Positions 51,228-59,948 of a DNA stretch of 64,000 nt are shown here, one piece after another. The DNA is from JASHVB01 sp035523995 (GTDB taxonomy: Bacteria; Pseudomonadota; Alphaproteobacteria; Acetobacterales; Acetobacteraceae): NCBI GenBank assembly GCA_035523995.1, contig DATKPQ010000073.1:31432-95431 (forward strand). Reading direction: 5' to 3'. The first letter of the stretch is position 1. Each line of letters starts with the position of its first letter. The position numbers were made by a program, and so were the translations under genes. The notes beneath the pieces are model-generated. The model was not told the origin of the DNA. It saw only the letters and a list, made by a program, of their open reading frames with translations, and made no database searches.

Positions 51228-51566
51228 ATGAAGAAGATCGAGGCCGTCATCAAGCCGTTCAAACTGGATGAGGTGAAAGAGGCGCTGCACGAGGTCGGGC
51301 TGCAAGGGATCACCGTGCTGGAGGCGAAGGGTTTCGGCCGCCAGAAGGGTCATACCGAGCTCTACCGTGGGGCCGAGTACGTGGTGGATTTCCTGCCCAA
51401 GGTGAAGATCGAGGTGATCTGCGAAGACGGCGTGGTGGAACGCGCGGTGGAAGCGATCATGGCCAGCGCACGGACCGGACGCATCGGCGACGGCAAGATC
51501 TTCATTTCCTCCATTGAGGAGGTGATCCGCATCCGTACCGGCGAGCGTGGCGAAGACGCAATATAA
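51228..51566 (+). CDS. glnB: Nitrogen regulatory protein PII (GlnB)
   Basis: A 112-residue signal protein that reports 2-oxoglutarate, ATP/ADP and (through uridylylation) glutamine. It has MKKIEAVIKPFKLDEVKEAL, the T-loop GRQKGHTELYRGAEY with the uridylylation target Tyr51, VEVICEDG-like strand (IEVICEDGVVERAV) and C-terminal GRIGDGKIFI plus RIRTGE. It lies 162 bases upstream of glnA on the same strand, the usual alphaproteobacterial glnBA operon, so it is named GlnB, and the copy next to amtB is named GlnK. Confidence 0.95.
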   Translation: MKKIEAVIKPFKLDEVKEALHEVGLQGITVLEAKGFGRQKGHTELYRGAEYVVDFLPKVKIEVICEDGVVERAVEAIMASARTGRIGDGKIFISSIEEVIRIRTGERGEDAI

Positions 51567-51628
51567 GCAAATCCGCATAAACCGCCTTTCGGCCCCCGGC
51601 GGGAACGAGTAGAGGGGCCGGCCCAGAT

Positions 51629-51649
51629 GGACCCGCGCGGTGCGGGTCC
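51629..51649. terminator. Hairpin between glnB and glnA
   Basis: GGACCCGC (51629-51636) pairs with GCGGGTCC (51642-51649), followed by GTTTCT. It may cause partial termination so that glnA needs its own promoter or is produced at another level than glnB. Confidence 0.5.
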
Positions 51650-51728
51650 GTTTCTACCCAGCCGCGACCTGCCGCCGAAAACCGCAGGCCCGAGCGCGGC
51701 CATCTGACAGAGGACGGGGAACAGAGGT

Positions 51729-53159
51729 ATGGCGAGAAAGCCTGCAGGCGCCGAAGGCGTGGGGAAAGTGCTCGAAATGCTCACCGAGCATTCCGTGGAA
51801 TACGTGGACCTGAAGTTCACCGATCCAAGGGGCAAGTGGCAGCACACAGCGCAGCATGTCTCCACGATCGATGAAGACGTGTTCCGCGACGGCATCATGT
51901 TCGACGGCTCCTCCATCGCCGGCTGGAAGGCGATCAATGAGTCCGACATGATCCTGATGCTGGACCCCGACACTGCGGTGATGGACCCGTTCGCCGCCAA
52001 GCCAACGCTTTCCATCATCTGCGACATCGTCGAGCCTTCCACCGGCCAGCCCTATCACCGCGACCCGCGCAGCACCGCGAAGAAGGCGGAAGCCTACCTG
52101 AAGTCCACCGGCCTCGGCGACACTGCCTTCTTCGGTCCGGAAGCCGAATTCTTCGTGTTCGACAGCATCAAGTTCGGCACCGGCGGCAACTACGGCATCT
52201 ACCAGATCGACAGCCAGGAAGGTCCGCAGGCCAGCCTGAAGGACTATCCGGAAGGCAATATGGGCCACCGTCCTGCGGTGAAGGGCGGCTATTTCCCGGT
52301 TCCGCCGGTCGACAGCGAAAGCGACCTGCGCGCGGAAATGCTGTCGACCATGGCGGAAATGGGTGTGGTTGTAGAGAAGCACCACCACGAGGTCGGGCAG
52401 AGCCAGCACGAACTGGGGATGAAATTCGGCCCGCTGACCAAGATGGCCGACAACCTGCAAATCTATAAGTACTGCATCCACAACGTCGCCGCCAGCTATG
52501 GCAAGACCGCCTGCTTCATGCCGAAGCCGATCTATGGCGACAACGGTTCCGGCATGCACGTCCACCAGTCGATCTGGAAGGGCGGCAAGCCGCTGTTTGC
52601 CGGCAATTCCTATGCGGATCTGTCGGAGAGCTGCCTCTACTATATTGGTGGCATCATCAAGCATGCCAAGGCGTTGAATGCGCTGACCAACCCCACCACC
52701 AACAGCTACAAACGCCTGATCCCCGGGTTCGAGGCGCCGGTGCTGCTGGCGTACTCTGCGCGCAACCGTTCGGCGTCGTGCCGCATCCCCTACACGACCA
52801 ACCCGAAGGCGAAGCGCGTCGAAGTGCGGTTCCCCGATCCGGCGGCCAATCCGTACCTGGCCTTCTCTGCCATGCTGATGGCGGGGCTGGATGGCATTCG
52901 TAACAAGATCCATCCGGGCGATCCCATGGACAAGGACCTGTACGACCTGCCGCCGGAGGAGTTGAAGGGCATTCCGACGGTCTGCGGCAGCCTGCGCGAG
53001 GCCCTTGGCGCGTTGGAAGGCGACTACGAGTTCCTGCTCGCGGGCGATGTTTTCAGCCAGGACCAGATCGAGAGCTATATCGAGCTGCGGTGGTCGGAAG
53101 TGTATCGCTTCGAGCATATGCCGCATCCGGTCGAGTTTGAAATGTACTACTCGGTGTGA
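51729..53159 (+). CDS. glnA: Glutamine synthetase type I
   Basis: A 476-residue ATP-dependent enzyme making glutamine from glutamate and ammonia. Visible sites: MFDGSSIAGW (beta-grasp), FFGPEAEFFVFD and HHHEVGQSQHELGMKFG (metal/glutamate ligands), NGSGMHVHQSIW, NRSASCRIPY, and the adenylylation site KDLYDLPPEE, with Tyr405 as target for GlnE control. Length and all motifs are normal. The gene follows glnB in the same direction. GAGGACGGGGAACAGAGGT provides the ribosome-binding site. It forms dodecamers in the cytoplasm. Confidence 0.97.
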   Translation: MARKPAGAEGVGKVLEMLTEHSVEYVDLKFTDPRGKWQHTAQHVSTIDEDVFRDGIMFDGSSIAGWKAINESDMILMLDPDTAVMDPFAAKPTLSIICDIVEPSTGQPYHRDPRSTAKKAEAYLKSTGLGDTAFFGPEAEFFVFDSIKFGTGGNYGIYQIDSQEGPQASLKDYPEGNMGHRPAVKGGYFPVPPVDSESDLRAEMLSTMAEMGVVVEKHHHEVGQSQHELGMKFGPLTKMADNLQIYKYCIHNVAASYGKTACFMPKPIYGDNGSGMHVHQSIWKGGKPLFAGNSYADLSESCLYYIGGIIKHAKALNALTNPTTNSYKRLIPGFEAPVLLAYSARNRSASCRIPYTTNPKAKRVEVRFPDPAANPYLAFSAMLMAGLDGIRNKIHPGDPMDKDLYDLPPEELKGIPTVCGSLREALGALEGDYEFLLAGDVFSQDQIESYIELRWSEVYRFEHMPHPVEFEMYYSV

Positions 53160-53160
53160 A

Positions 53161-53396
53161 GAAAACCTCTCCAGCGTGGGGTTGAGCCGCAAAGCGGATC
53201 AACGCAAGCTGCGAATCAGCCGGGGCAAGGGTGATCGGGTCGGTACGCGTTGGTCGCGTACCGACCCGATTTCGTTCGCGCGCGCCTATCGGGTCTCTAA
53301 GTCCGTAGCGGCCCGATCACCCTCACCCTTGCGGCCTTCGGCGTGTTCGCGTTGATCCGCTTGGCGGCTCAGCGCCGCGAAGCGGGAGAGGTTTTC
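53161..53396. repeat. Large family B palindrome after glnA
   Basis: Outer arms 53161-53205 (GAAAACCTCTCC... to AACGC) and 53349-53396 (its inverse, with a few differences) enclose a perfect 16-bp hairpin at 53234-53249/53255-53270 (ATCGGGTCGGTACGCG). The sequence TGATCGGGTCGG also occurs at 11395. It starts two bases after the glnA stop, so it probably ends the glnBA transcript. The rest of 53160-53624 holds only the glnK promoter region. Confidence 0.85.
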
Positions 53397-53486
53397 TTAT
53401 GGGCATCTGCCTACGCTTTGGGCAAAATTCAGCCACAGCCGGCGGCTGACATTCGCAAAATCCTGCCAGCCTCCCGCACCGTCGCT

Positions 53487-53502
53487 TGGCACGATTGTTG
53501 AT
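53487..53502 (+). promoter_or_regulatory. Candidate sigma-54 promoter of glnK-amtB
   Basis: TGGCAC (53487-53492), five bases, TTGAT (53498-53502). The -24 half is perfect; the -12 half has GA in place of GC, so it is weaker than the other three sites. Position, 123 bases before glnK, and gene function support it. Confidence 0.5.
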
Positions 53503-53624
53503 TCCAGCTCGCTCTTGCGGCCCCGGCAGTAGCCTCCAAGCGCCCGGTCCCGCGAGAGGCAGGACAGGAAACGGCATATGCGTGCATCGCTCCCGCCCGT
53601 CACCCAGCAAAAGGACGGGTCGAT

Positions 53625-53963
53625 ATGAAACTCATCATGGCCATCATCAAGCCGTTCAAACTCGACGACGTGCGGGAAGCGTTGACCCCTCTCGGTGTCC
53701 AAGGCCTGACGGTGACCGAGGTCAAAGGCTTCGGCCGGCAGAAAGGCCAAACCGAAATCTATCGCGGCGCCGAATACCACGTGAGCTTCCTGCCCAAGGT
53801 GAAGATCGAAGTCGTGGTCCCCGCCGACCTGGCCGACCAGGTGATCGAGGCGATCGCCAAGGCCGCGCATACCGGCAAGATCGGCGACGGCAAGATTTTC
53901 ATGTTCGACATCGAGCGCGCCATGCGGATCCGCACCGGCGAAATTGACCTGGCCGCGCTTTGA
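53625..53963 (+). CDS. glnK: PII-type signal protein GlnK
   Basis: A 112-residue PII protein next to amtB. T-loop GRQKGQTEIYRGAEY with Tyr51, then SFLPKVKIEVVV and the C-terminal RIRTGEIDLAAL. In other bacteria GlnK binds AmtB under ammonium shock and blocks the channel. The stop lies 22 bases before the amtB start, so they are one operon. Confidence 0.94.
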   Translation: MKLIMAIIKPFKLDDVREALTPLGVQGLTVTEVKGFGRQKGQTEIYRGAEYHVSFLPKVKIEVVVPADLADQVIEAIAKAAHTGKIGDGKIFMFDIERAMRIRTGEIDLAAL

Positions 53964-53985
53964 TCCTGAAGACGAGGACGGACGA

Positions 53986-55377
53986 ATGATTTCCCGAATG
54001 CGCGTTTCCTGGCGGCAAGCGATGGTGCTGCCTGTCCTGCTGCTTGCCGCATTGCCGGCGTATGCGGCCGATGTGTCGCCGCCCGCACCGAAGATTCCTG
54101 CTGTCGATACCGGCGACACCGCCTGGATGCTCGCCAGCACCGCCCTGGTGCTGATGATGACCGTGCCTGGCCTCGCGCTGTACTACGCCGGCATGGTGCG
54201 GAAGAAGAATGTTTTGGCCACCTTGATGCAGTGCTTCGCCATTACCTGCATCGTCACCATCGTCTGGACGGTCGCCGGCTACAGCCTGGCTTTCACCAAC
54301 GGCACCGGCGGGCTCGCGCCTTATGTCGGCGACATGTCCCGCTTCATGCTGAACGGCATCTGGGACCACATCAAGAATGGCACCGACACCGGCTTCATCC
54401 TGGGCGCCGGTACCGATGGCGCTTCGCCGCAGACGGTCCCCGAGACCGTCTACATGATGTTCCAGATGACCTTTGCGATCATCACGCCGGCACTGATCGT
54501 CGGTGCGTTCGCCGATCGCATGAAGTTCTCGGCGCTGTGTGTATTCATGACGCTGTGGTCGCTGCTGATCTACTCGCCGGTGGCGCATTGGATGTGGGCG
54601 CCGACGGGATGGGGCGCCATCAACGGCCAGCTCGATTTCGCCGGCGGCACCGTGGTGCACATCAATGCCGGCATCGCCGGCATGGTGTGCTGCCTGGTAC
54701 TTGGCAAGCGCGTCGGTTATGGCAACGATAACATGGCGCCGTACAACCTGGCCTACTCCGTGATTGGCGCTTCGCTGTTGTGGGTGGGCTGGTTCGGCTT
54801 CAACGCCGGCTCCGCCGTGGGCGCCAATGGCCGCGCCGGCATGGCGATGGCGGTGACGCAGATCGCAACCGCTGCCGCGGCCCTGGCGTGGATGTTCGCC
54901 GAATGGATGGCGAAGGGAAAACCCTCGGTCCTGGGCTGCATTTCCGGTGCGGTGGCAGGGCTGGTCGCGATCACCCCGGCATCGGGTTTCGTGCTGCCGG
55001 GTGCGTCGATCCTGATCGGCATCGCGGCCGGCGTGGTCTGCTTCTATTGCTCGACCAGCGTCAAGCGCATGTTCGGCTACGACGACAGCCTGGACGTGTT
55101 CGGCGTGCACTGTACCGGCGGCATTGTCGGCGCATTGCTGACCGGCGTGTTCTCCTACGGTGCACTCTCGGCGACCGCGGCAAATCCGGCGGGCAGCCCG
55201 GGCGGATTGCACCAGCTTCTGATCCAGTCCGAAGGCGTGCTGGCCACGCTGATCTACAGCGGCGTCGGCACGCTGATCCTGCTCTTTGTCACCAAGGCAT
55301 TGGTGGGCCTGCGCGTGAACGAAGAGGAGGAACGCGAAGGCCTCGACCTGGTGCTGCACGGCGAGCAAGTCTTCTGA
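53986..55377 (+). CDS. amtB: Ammonium transporter AmtB
   Basis: A 463-residue inner-membrane channel with a cleavable signal (MISRMRVSWRQAMVLPVLLL, A-Y-A) and eleven expected helices. Family blocks: DTAWMLASTALVLMMTVPGL, FYGG-equivalent YYAGMVRKKN, MFQMTFAIITPALIVGAFADR, DFAGGTVVHINAGIAG (first pore His region), GWFGFNAGSA and DDSLDVFGVHCTGGIVGALL (second pore His). AGGACGGACGA precedes ATG 53986. It transports ammonium when nitrogen is scarce and is gated by GlnK, encoded directly upstream. Confidence 0.96.
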   Translation: MISRMRVSWRQAMVLPVLLLAALPAYAADVSPPAPKIPAVDTGDTAWMLASTALVLMMTVPGLALYYAGMVRKKNVLATLMQCFAITCIVTIVWTVAGYSLAFTNGTGGLAPYVGDMSRFMLNGIWDHIKNGTDTGFILGAGTDGASPQTVPETVYMMFQMTFAIITPALIVGAFADRMKFSALCVFMTLWSLLIYSPVAHWMWAPTGWGAINGQLDFAGGTVVHINAGIAGMVCCLVLGKRVGYGNDNMAPYNLAYSVIGASLLWVGWFGFNAGSAVGANGRAGMAMAVTQIATAAAALAWMFAEWMAKGKPSVLGCISGAVAGLVAITPASGFVLPGASILIGIAAGVVCFYCSTSVKRMFGYDDSLDVFGVHCTGGIVGALLTGVFSYGALSATAANPAGSPGGLHQLLIQSEGVLATLIYSGVGTLILLFVTKALVGLRVNEEEEREGLDLVLHGEQVF

Positions 55378-55534
55378 ACCCACGGCGTTGAGGGGCACGC
55401 CGGCAGGCGCGCCTCTTATTCCGATAACGAGACTTATATGCAAAGCAGGAGGAACGCCATATAGATTTTATATTCGTCGCGAAATACCACTGCCTCGCAT
55501 GCGCCTAACCAAAGAAAACACTGGGGAACTTGCA

Positions 55535-56929
55535 ATGCGACTTCCGACACCAAACACCGCGTTCTGGCTGGCAATGGGCTGCCTGGGCAGCCTGATTGCC
55601 GCCCCCGCTCTCGCTCAGGCGCAACAAGCACCGGCGGCGCCAGCTGCGGCGGCACCGGCTACATCAGGCACCGCGACCGCCCCGGCGGCGGCACCTGCTG
55701 CACCCGCGGCACCGCCGCCCGGCCTGTGGATCGACGGCATCCATTTCGGCGCGCAGCTCGAAGGCGGCTTCACGGCCAACCCGGAGAATCCCACCGACGG
55801 CGTCAACTTCGGCCAATTGTTCAACGACCGCGCCAATCAGCCGCAGTTGAACCAGCTCATGCTGCAAATCAACAAGCCGACCGATCCAAATGCCAAGGGG
55901 TTCGACTGGGGCTTCATGGTCCAAGGGATCTACGGTTCGGACGCACGCTACACGCACTCGCTCGGCGTGTTCGACATGAACCCCGGCCCTGGCTGGGAGA
56001 ATCAGTTCGACGTCGTCGAGGCGGCAGGGCTGCTGCACATCCCCGGTCCCACCGCCGGCGGGACCGACGTGACGGTCGGATTGTATCCCACGCCGCTCGG
56101 TTACGAGGTGATCAATCCGGCAAACAACCCGTTCTACTCGCACTCCTACATCTTCAGCTTCGCCCTGCCGCTGAAGCACACCGGCATCATGGCAGTCACG
56201 CATGTCTCGCCGCTGCTTGACATATATTACGGTATCGACACAGGCGTGAACACCACATTCGTCCAGGGCGTGGGCGACGACAACAGTGCGCCGGCCGGCC
56301 TCGGGGGCTTCGGCCTCAACATGATGGGCGGCAACCTGACCTTGCTCGCGCTGACCCATATCGGGCCAGAGAACTCGACGTTGCTGCTCGACTCCCTGGG
56401 TTACCATGCCAATGACTACCTGCGGTACTACAACGACGCCGTGCTGACCTGGAAGGCCTCCGACAAGTTGACGCTGGTGACGGAAGGGGCCTGGGTGCGT
56501 GACGATTTCGACGGCTTCTTCAGCAGCGGCAAGCCTTCGCCAGCGAATGCCTACGGCGTGGCGCAGTATTTCGAATACACACTGAGCGACATCGAAACCC
56601 TGAACGTACGGGTTGAAGTCTTTCGCGACGATACCGGCTTTTTTGTCACCGCATATCCGAACAATATCGGGCTGGGAAACAACAACTTCGTAGGGGGCGA
56701 GCTTGGGCTGCCAGGCGCGGCCTCGGTTGGAACAGGAAAACCGACCACTTATGGCGAAGTCACGGTTGGCATGACGTTCAAGCCTAACCTGCCGGCCCCC
56801 ATCACCGGCCTGCTGATCCGCCCGGAAGTGCGGTTTGACGACGCGTTTGGCGGCGGCCATCCGTTCGGCACGACGATGAACGCGAGCACTCAGGTGACGT
56901 TCGCGGCCGATTTCGTGCTGACGTTCTGA
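55535..56929 (+). CDS. Outer-membrane beta-barrel porin (BBP2-like)
   Basis: A 464-residue exported protein. The signal peptide (AFWLAMGCLGSLIAAPALA) is followed by a 40-residue Ala/Pro/Thr-rich linker and then GLWIDGIHFGAQLEGGFTAN, the start of a beta-barrel with alternating hydrophobic strands, ending TQVTFAADFVLTF with a terminal Phe as outer-membrane proteins require. The pattern matches BBP2/porin-like proteins of Alphaproteobacteria. It lies 157 bases after amtB on the same strand, so it may be expressed under nitrogen limitation as well; no separate promoter was identified. ATG 55535 follows GGGGAACTTGCA. Confidence 0.8.
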   Translation: MRLPTPNTAFWLAMGCLGSLIAAPALAQAQQAPAAPAAAAPATSGTATAPAAAPAAPAAPPPGLWIDGIHFGAQLEGGFTANPENPTDGVNFGQLFNDRANQPQLNQLMLQINKPTDPNAKGFDWGFMVQGIYGSDARYTHSLGVFDMNPGPGWENQFDVVEAAGLLHIPGPTAGGTDVTVGLYPTPLGYEVINPANNPFYSHSYIFSFALPLKHTGIMAVTHVSPLLDIYYGIDTGVNTTFVQGVGDDNSAPAGLGGFGLNMMGGNLTLLALTHIGPENSTLLLDSLGYHANDYLRYYNDAVLTWKASDKLTLVTEGAWVRDDFDGFFSSGKPSPANAYGVAQYFEYTLSDIETLNVRVEVFRDDTGFFVTAYPNNIGLGNNNFVGGELGLPGAASVGTGKPTTYGEVTVGMTFKPNLPAPITGLLIRPEVRFDDAFGGGHPFGTTMNASTQVTFAADFVLTF

Positions 56930-56935
56930 CCGATG

Positions 56936-56972
56936 AAGCCTCTCCCGCGTGCGTTGGGCGCGGGAGAGGCTT
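56936..56972. terminator. Perfect 14-bp hairpin after the porin gene
   Basis: AAGCCTCTCCCGCG (56936-56949) pairs with CGCGGGAGAGGCTT (56959-56972). The stem is built from the tip of the family B repeat (CCTCTCCCGC/GCGGGAGAGG). It sits between the convergent porin and molybdenum genes and can serve both. Confidence 0.65.
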
Positions 56973-57068
56973 GCGATCGCCCGGATATGGTGACGCCTCG
57001 GGCGTGTCCAAGCGGCTAAAACGTATTGTTCTGCGTTTGCCCCGGTGACGCGGCTCAGGTGACGCGGC

Positions 57069-58727
57069 TCACGCGACGCCCTCCGGGCGCAACCGCTGCG
57101 GCAATGTTGCCAGCGACTCCGTGGTGTCGAAATCGCGGAGCACGGCGTCGTCGGCCATTTCGACTTCCGCCACCGATTCCATGTGCTTGCCCACCAGGAA
57201 CCGCGCTCCGGAATCGCCTGATATCTGCAAGATTTCCAGGAAGAAGCGGCGGTCCCACAGCATCGGATTGCCCTGCTTGCCGCGGAATACGGGCAGTACG
57301 ATCAGCCGGCCTTCGTCGGGATCATAGGCCTGCAACATCCGGTCGATCATCCGCCCGGTGACCAGCGGCATGTCGCCCAGGCACACCAGAGCGGCAGAGC
57401 ATTCCTGCGGCACGGCGGCAATGCCGGCCTTCAAACTCGCGGATAGCCCGTCGGCATAATCGGGCGCATGCACGTATCGCACGGGCCGGCCGCCCAGGGC
57501 ATGCTCTACTTGTTCTGCCATGTGGCCGGTCACCACCAGGATCGGGCGGGCGTTGGACGACAGCACGTTGTCCACAACCCGGGCGATCATTGGCTTGCCG
57601 GTCTTGTCGGCGATCAGCAGCTTGTTGTGCGGCGCCATCCGGCGGGATCTTCCGGCGCCCAGCACAATCGCTGCAATGGTCGGCGCGCTGCGTGGGGCCA
57701 CGCCGTGCGGCGGTTGGGCAGACGCTTTCTCGCGTGGCAGGGGCCGCACGTCGATCTCTTTGAGCAAGCCGCCGACTCCCATTTTCATGATGTCCGCCGG
57801 CGTGACCTTTAGGTCGGCGAACAAGCGGGTCAGCACAAAATCGATGCCGTTCAGCTTCGGGCTGCGCGCACAGCCAGGCAGTACCAGGGCGGGGCGCTCG
57901 CCGATGCGTCCCAGGCAGATCAGGTTGCCCGGATCCACAGGCATGCCGAAATGCAGGATTTCGCCGCCGGCGCGCACGATGCCTTGCGGCCCGACATCGC
58001 GCCGGTCCAGCACCGCCGAGGCGCCGATCACCAACAGCAGTTCCGCGCCGTCCGCGACCAGCCCTTCGAGTGCATGGCCGATCGCGATCTCCTCATGCGG
58101 GCAACGTACGGGTGGAAGCAAGGTGCCGGTCAGCGCAGCGATGCGTTGTTCGGTGATAGCAATGGTCTTTTCGGTGGTGCTGTCTTTCAAACCCGGCAGT
58201 TCCGTCGCCACCAGGCCGACTTTCAGGGCGCGAAACGGATGCAGCGTCAACGGCGAACCGCCCTGCCGCGCCAGTGCTTCGGCCACCGTGACCACAGTGC
58301 CCGGGACAGAGAATGGAATCACTTTGATGGTGGCGATCAGATCCTTGGGCCCGACGACCGCGTAGTCGGGCAGCGTGCCGACGGTGAGGGCCTCATCGAT
58401 CGAGTTCAGCCGGTCGATCTTTCCGGCATCGACACGCAGCAGGCCGGGCGCTTCGGCAGCCAGATTAACGCGGCCGGTGGCGGCGCGGGTGCGTGCGATC
58501 AGCGGCGATACCAGCGGCGTGGCGAGACGATCTGCGGCGATGTCCTCGGGTACGTCGCCCGGTTCCAGGCGGGCGCAGATCACCTCGGTGCGGCCGGCCT
58601 GGCGCAGGGCGGCGATCGCGGCATCGTCCAGCAGCGCGCCTTTCCGGATCATGCGGTCGCCGATCCGCTGGCTGTGCGCCATGATGGCACCGCGGGCTTC
58701 ATCGAGCGGCGTCGGGCCGAACTTCAT
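57069..58727 (-). CDS. Fused molybdopterin-binding and NTP-transferase protein
   Basis: A 552-residue fusion. Residues 1-345 form a molybdopterin-binding, MoeA-like module: MKFGPTPLDEARGAIMAHS, a ALLDDAAIAALRQAGRTEV strand, and GASAVLDRRDVGPQGIVRAGG, with LVLPGCARSPKLNG near the end. Residues 360-552 form a MobA/MocA-like nucleotidyltransferase: AAIVLGAGRSRRMAPHNKLL and LVCLGDMPLVTG. Fusions of this kind are seen beside xanthine-dehydrogenase-type and CO-dehydrogenase-type genes and may make MCD (cytidylylated molybdopterin). It overlaps xdhC by four bases. No molybdo-hydroxylase structural gene lies in the window. Confidence 0.87.
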   Translation of the reverse strand: MKFGPTPLDEARGAIMAHSQRIGDRMIRKGALLDDAAIAALRQAGRTEVICARLEPGDVPEDIAADRLATPLVSPLIARTRAATGRVNLAAEAPGLLRVDAGKIDRLNSIDEALTVGTLPDYAVVGPKDLIATIKVIPFSVPGTVVTVAEALARQGGSPLTLHPFRALKVGLVATELPGLKDSTTEKTIAITEQRIAALTGTLLPPVRCPHEEIAIGHALEGLVADGAELLLVIGASAVLDRRDVGPQGIVRAGGEILHFGMPVDPGNLICLGRIGERPALVLPGCARSPKLNGIDFVLTRLFADLKVTPADIMKMGVGGLLKEIDVRPLPREKASAQPPHGVAPRSAPTIAAIVLGAGRSRRMAPHNKLLIADKTGKPMIARVVDNVLSSNARPILVVTGHMAEQVEHALGGRPVRYVHAPDYADGLSASLKAGIAAVPQECSAALVCLGDMPLVTGRMIDRMLQAYDPDEGRLIVLPVFRGKQGNPMLWDRRFFLEILQISGDSGARFLVGKHMESVAEVEMADDAVLRDFDTTESLATLPQRLRPEGVA

Positions 58728-59428
58728 GCCGCGAGCGGTGCCTTTTGCGGGATGGGCGCACCGCGGCGCACCGCGACGATCTCGGCGATGATGGACAGCG
58801 CGATTTCCGGCGCGGTGACGGCTTCGATGTTGAGCCCGACCGGGCCTTTGATGCGGGCCATCGATTCGTCGGTGTGGCCGAGTTCGCGCAGGCGCTTCAG
58901 GCGTGCCGCGTGGGTGCGGCGGGAGCCGAGCGCGCCGATATAGAACGCGGGCGATTTCAGCGCGCGGTCCAGTGCGGGGTCGTCGAGTTTGGGGTCGTGG
59001 GTCAGCGTGACCACGGCGGTGCGGATGTCGGGGCGCAGTTCGTCCATCGCCTCGTCCGGCCAGGCGGTGGAGATCGTCACGTTGGGGAACCGTTCGTCGG
59101 AGGCGAAGGACCGGCGCGGGTCTACCACGGTGATCGCGAAGCCGCATTGGGAGGCGAAGGGGACGAGGGCCTGCGCTATGTGCACCGCGCCCACGACGAC
59201 GAGGCGGAGCGGCGGGTTGTAGACATGCAGGAACCAGTCGGTGCCGGCGATTTTCGTCGTGCCGCTTTCGTCGTCGCGAAGGGCGGTGGTGGCCGCGTCG
59301 TTCAGTTCCGGCGGCGAGCCGGGGTCTGGGAGAAGGCGTTGCTCGCCGTCGGGGAGGCGGGTGGCGAGGACGACCGGGCGGCCGTCGCGCTTGGCTGCAT
59401 CCAGGGCCGCGATGGTTTCGGGGGTCAT
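58724..59428 (-). CDS. XdhC-family protein, Rossmann domain (CoxF-like)
   Basis: A 234-residue protein with the XdhC C-terminal Rossmann domain: LRLVVVGAVHIAQALVPFA, ITVVDPRRSFASDERFP, TLTHDPKLDDPAL and YIGALGSRRTHAARLKRL. XdhC binds molybdenum cofactor and helps to sulfurate and insert it into xanthine dehydrogenase-like enzymes. The N-terminal XdhC half is encoded separately, 200 bases upstream, beyond a family B repeat. Overlap of four bases with the downstream fusion gene shows one operon. Confidence 0.87.
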   Translation of the reverse strand: MTPETIAALDAAKRDGRPVVLATRLPDGEQRLLPDPGSPPELNDAATTALRDDESGTTKIAGTDWFLHVYNPPLRLVVVGAVHIAQALVPFASQCGFAITVVDPRRSFASDERFPNVTISTAWPDEAMDELRPDIRTAVVTLTHDPKLDDPALDRALKSPAFYIGALGSRRTHAARLKRLRELGHTDESMARIKGPVGLNIEAVTAPEIALSIIAEIVAVRRGAPIPQKAPLAA

Positions 59429-59430
59429 GC

Positions 59431-59620
59431 AACCTCTCCCACGCAGCGGGAGAGGTTGAGGCGCGATAGCGCCGAGGGAGAGGGTGCGGCGCAGGGACCC
59501 GGTATTGCCTGCGCGTACGGCGCAGCAACGTGCCGGGGGCTCGCGGCACCCTCACCCGCCGCTTCGCGGCCCGTTGATCCGCTTCGCGGCTCAACCCCGG
59601 GAAGCGGGAGAGGGTTCGTA
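59431..59620. repeat. Family B palindrome inside the xdhC operon
   Basis: Starts CCTCTCCCACGCAGCGGGAG and continues with GAGGCGCGATAGCGCCGAGG, then GTTGATCCGCTTCGCGGCTC and GAAGCGGGAGAGG at the right end. The same blocks appear at 11335-11480 and 53161-53396. It fills the whole gap between the two xdhC halves. Confidence 0.8.
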
Positions 59621-59627
59621 GAAAAAG

Positions 59628-59948
59628 TCACAACAGCCTCTCCACGAACACTTTCACCTTACCGCCACAGGCCAACCCGACTTCCCACGCGCGCTCGTTC
59701 GTTACGCCGAAGTCCAGCAGTTGCGGCGAGCCTGTGTCGATCGTGCGCAACGCGGCGTCGGCGACAGCGCCCTCGATGCAGCCGCCTGATACCGATCCTG
59801 CCATCTTGCCTGACTTTGTCACCGCCATCTGGCTGCCGGCGGGCCGGGGGGAACTGCCCCAGGTTTCCGTTACCGTGGCCAATGCCACTTGCTCGCCTGC
59901 CGCGCGCCAGGCTGCAGCAGTGCTCAGCACGTCTTCCACTTCGTTCAT
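59628..59948 (-). CDS. XdhC-family protein, N-terminal domain (CoxI-like)
   Basis: A 106-residue protein with the XdhC/CoxI N-terminal domain: LATVTETWGSSPRPAGSQMA and GSVSGGCIEGAV, with LACGGKVKVFVERLL at the end. It would work with the Rossmann-domain protein at 58724-59428. The start overlaps the stop of the VWA-protein gene by four bases (ATGA). Confidence 0.85.
   Translation of the reverse strand: MNEVEDVLSTAAAWRAAGEQVALATVTETWGSSPRPAGSQMAVTKSGKMAGSVSGGCIEGAVADAALRTIDTGSPQLLDFGVTNERAWEVGLACGGKVKVFVERLL

Noticed and set aside
51654..53192. A 512-codon minus-strand frame opposite glnA
   Set aside because: It lies antisense to an unmistakable glutamine synthetase; the translation is His/Arg/Gly-rich without family features.
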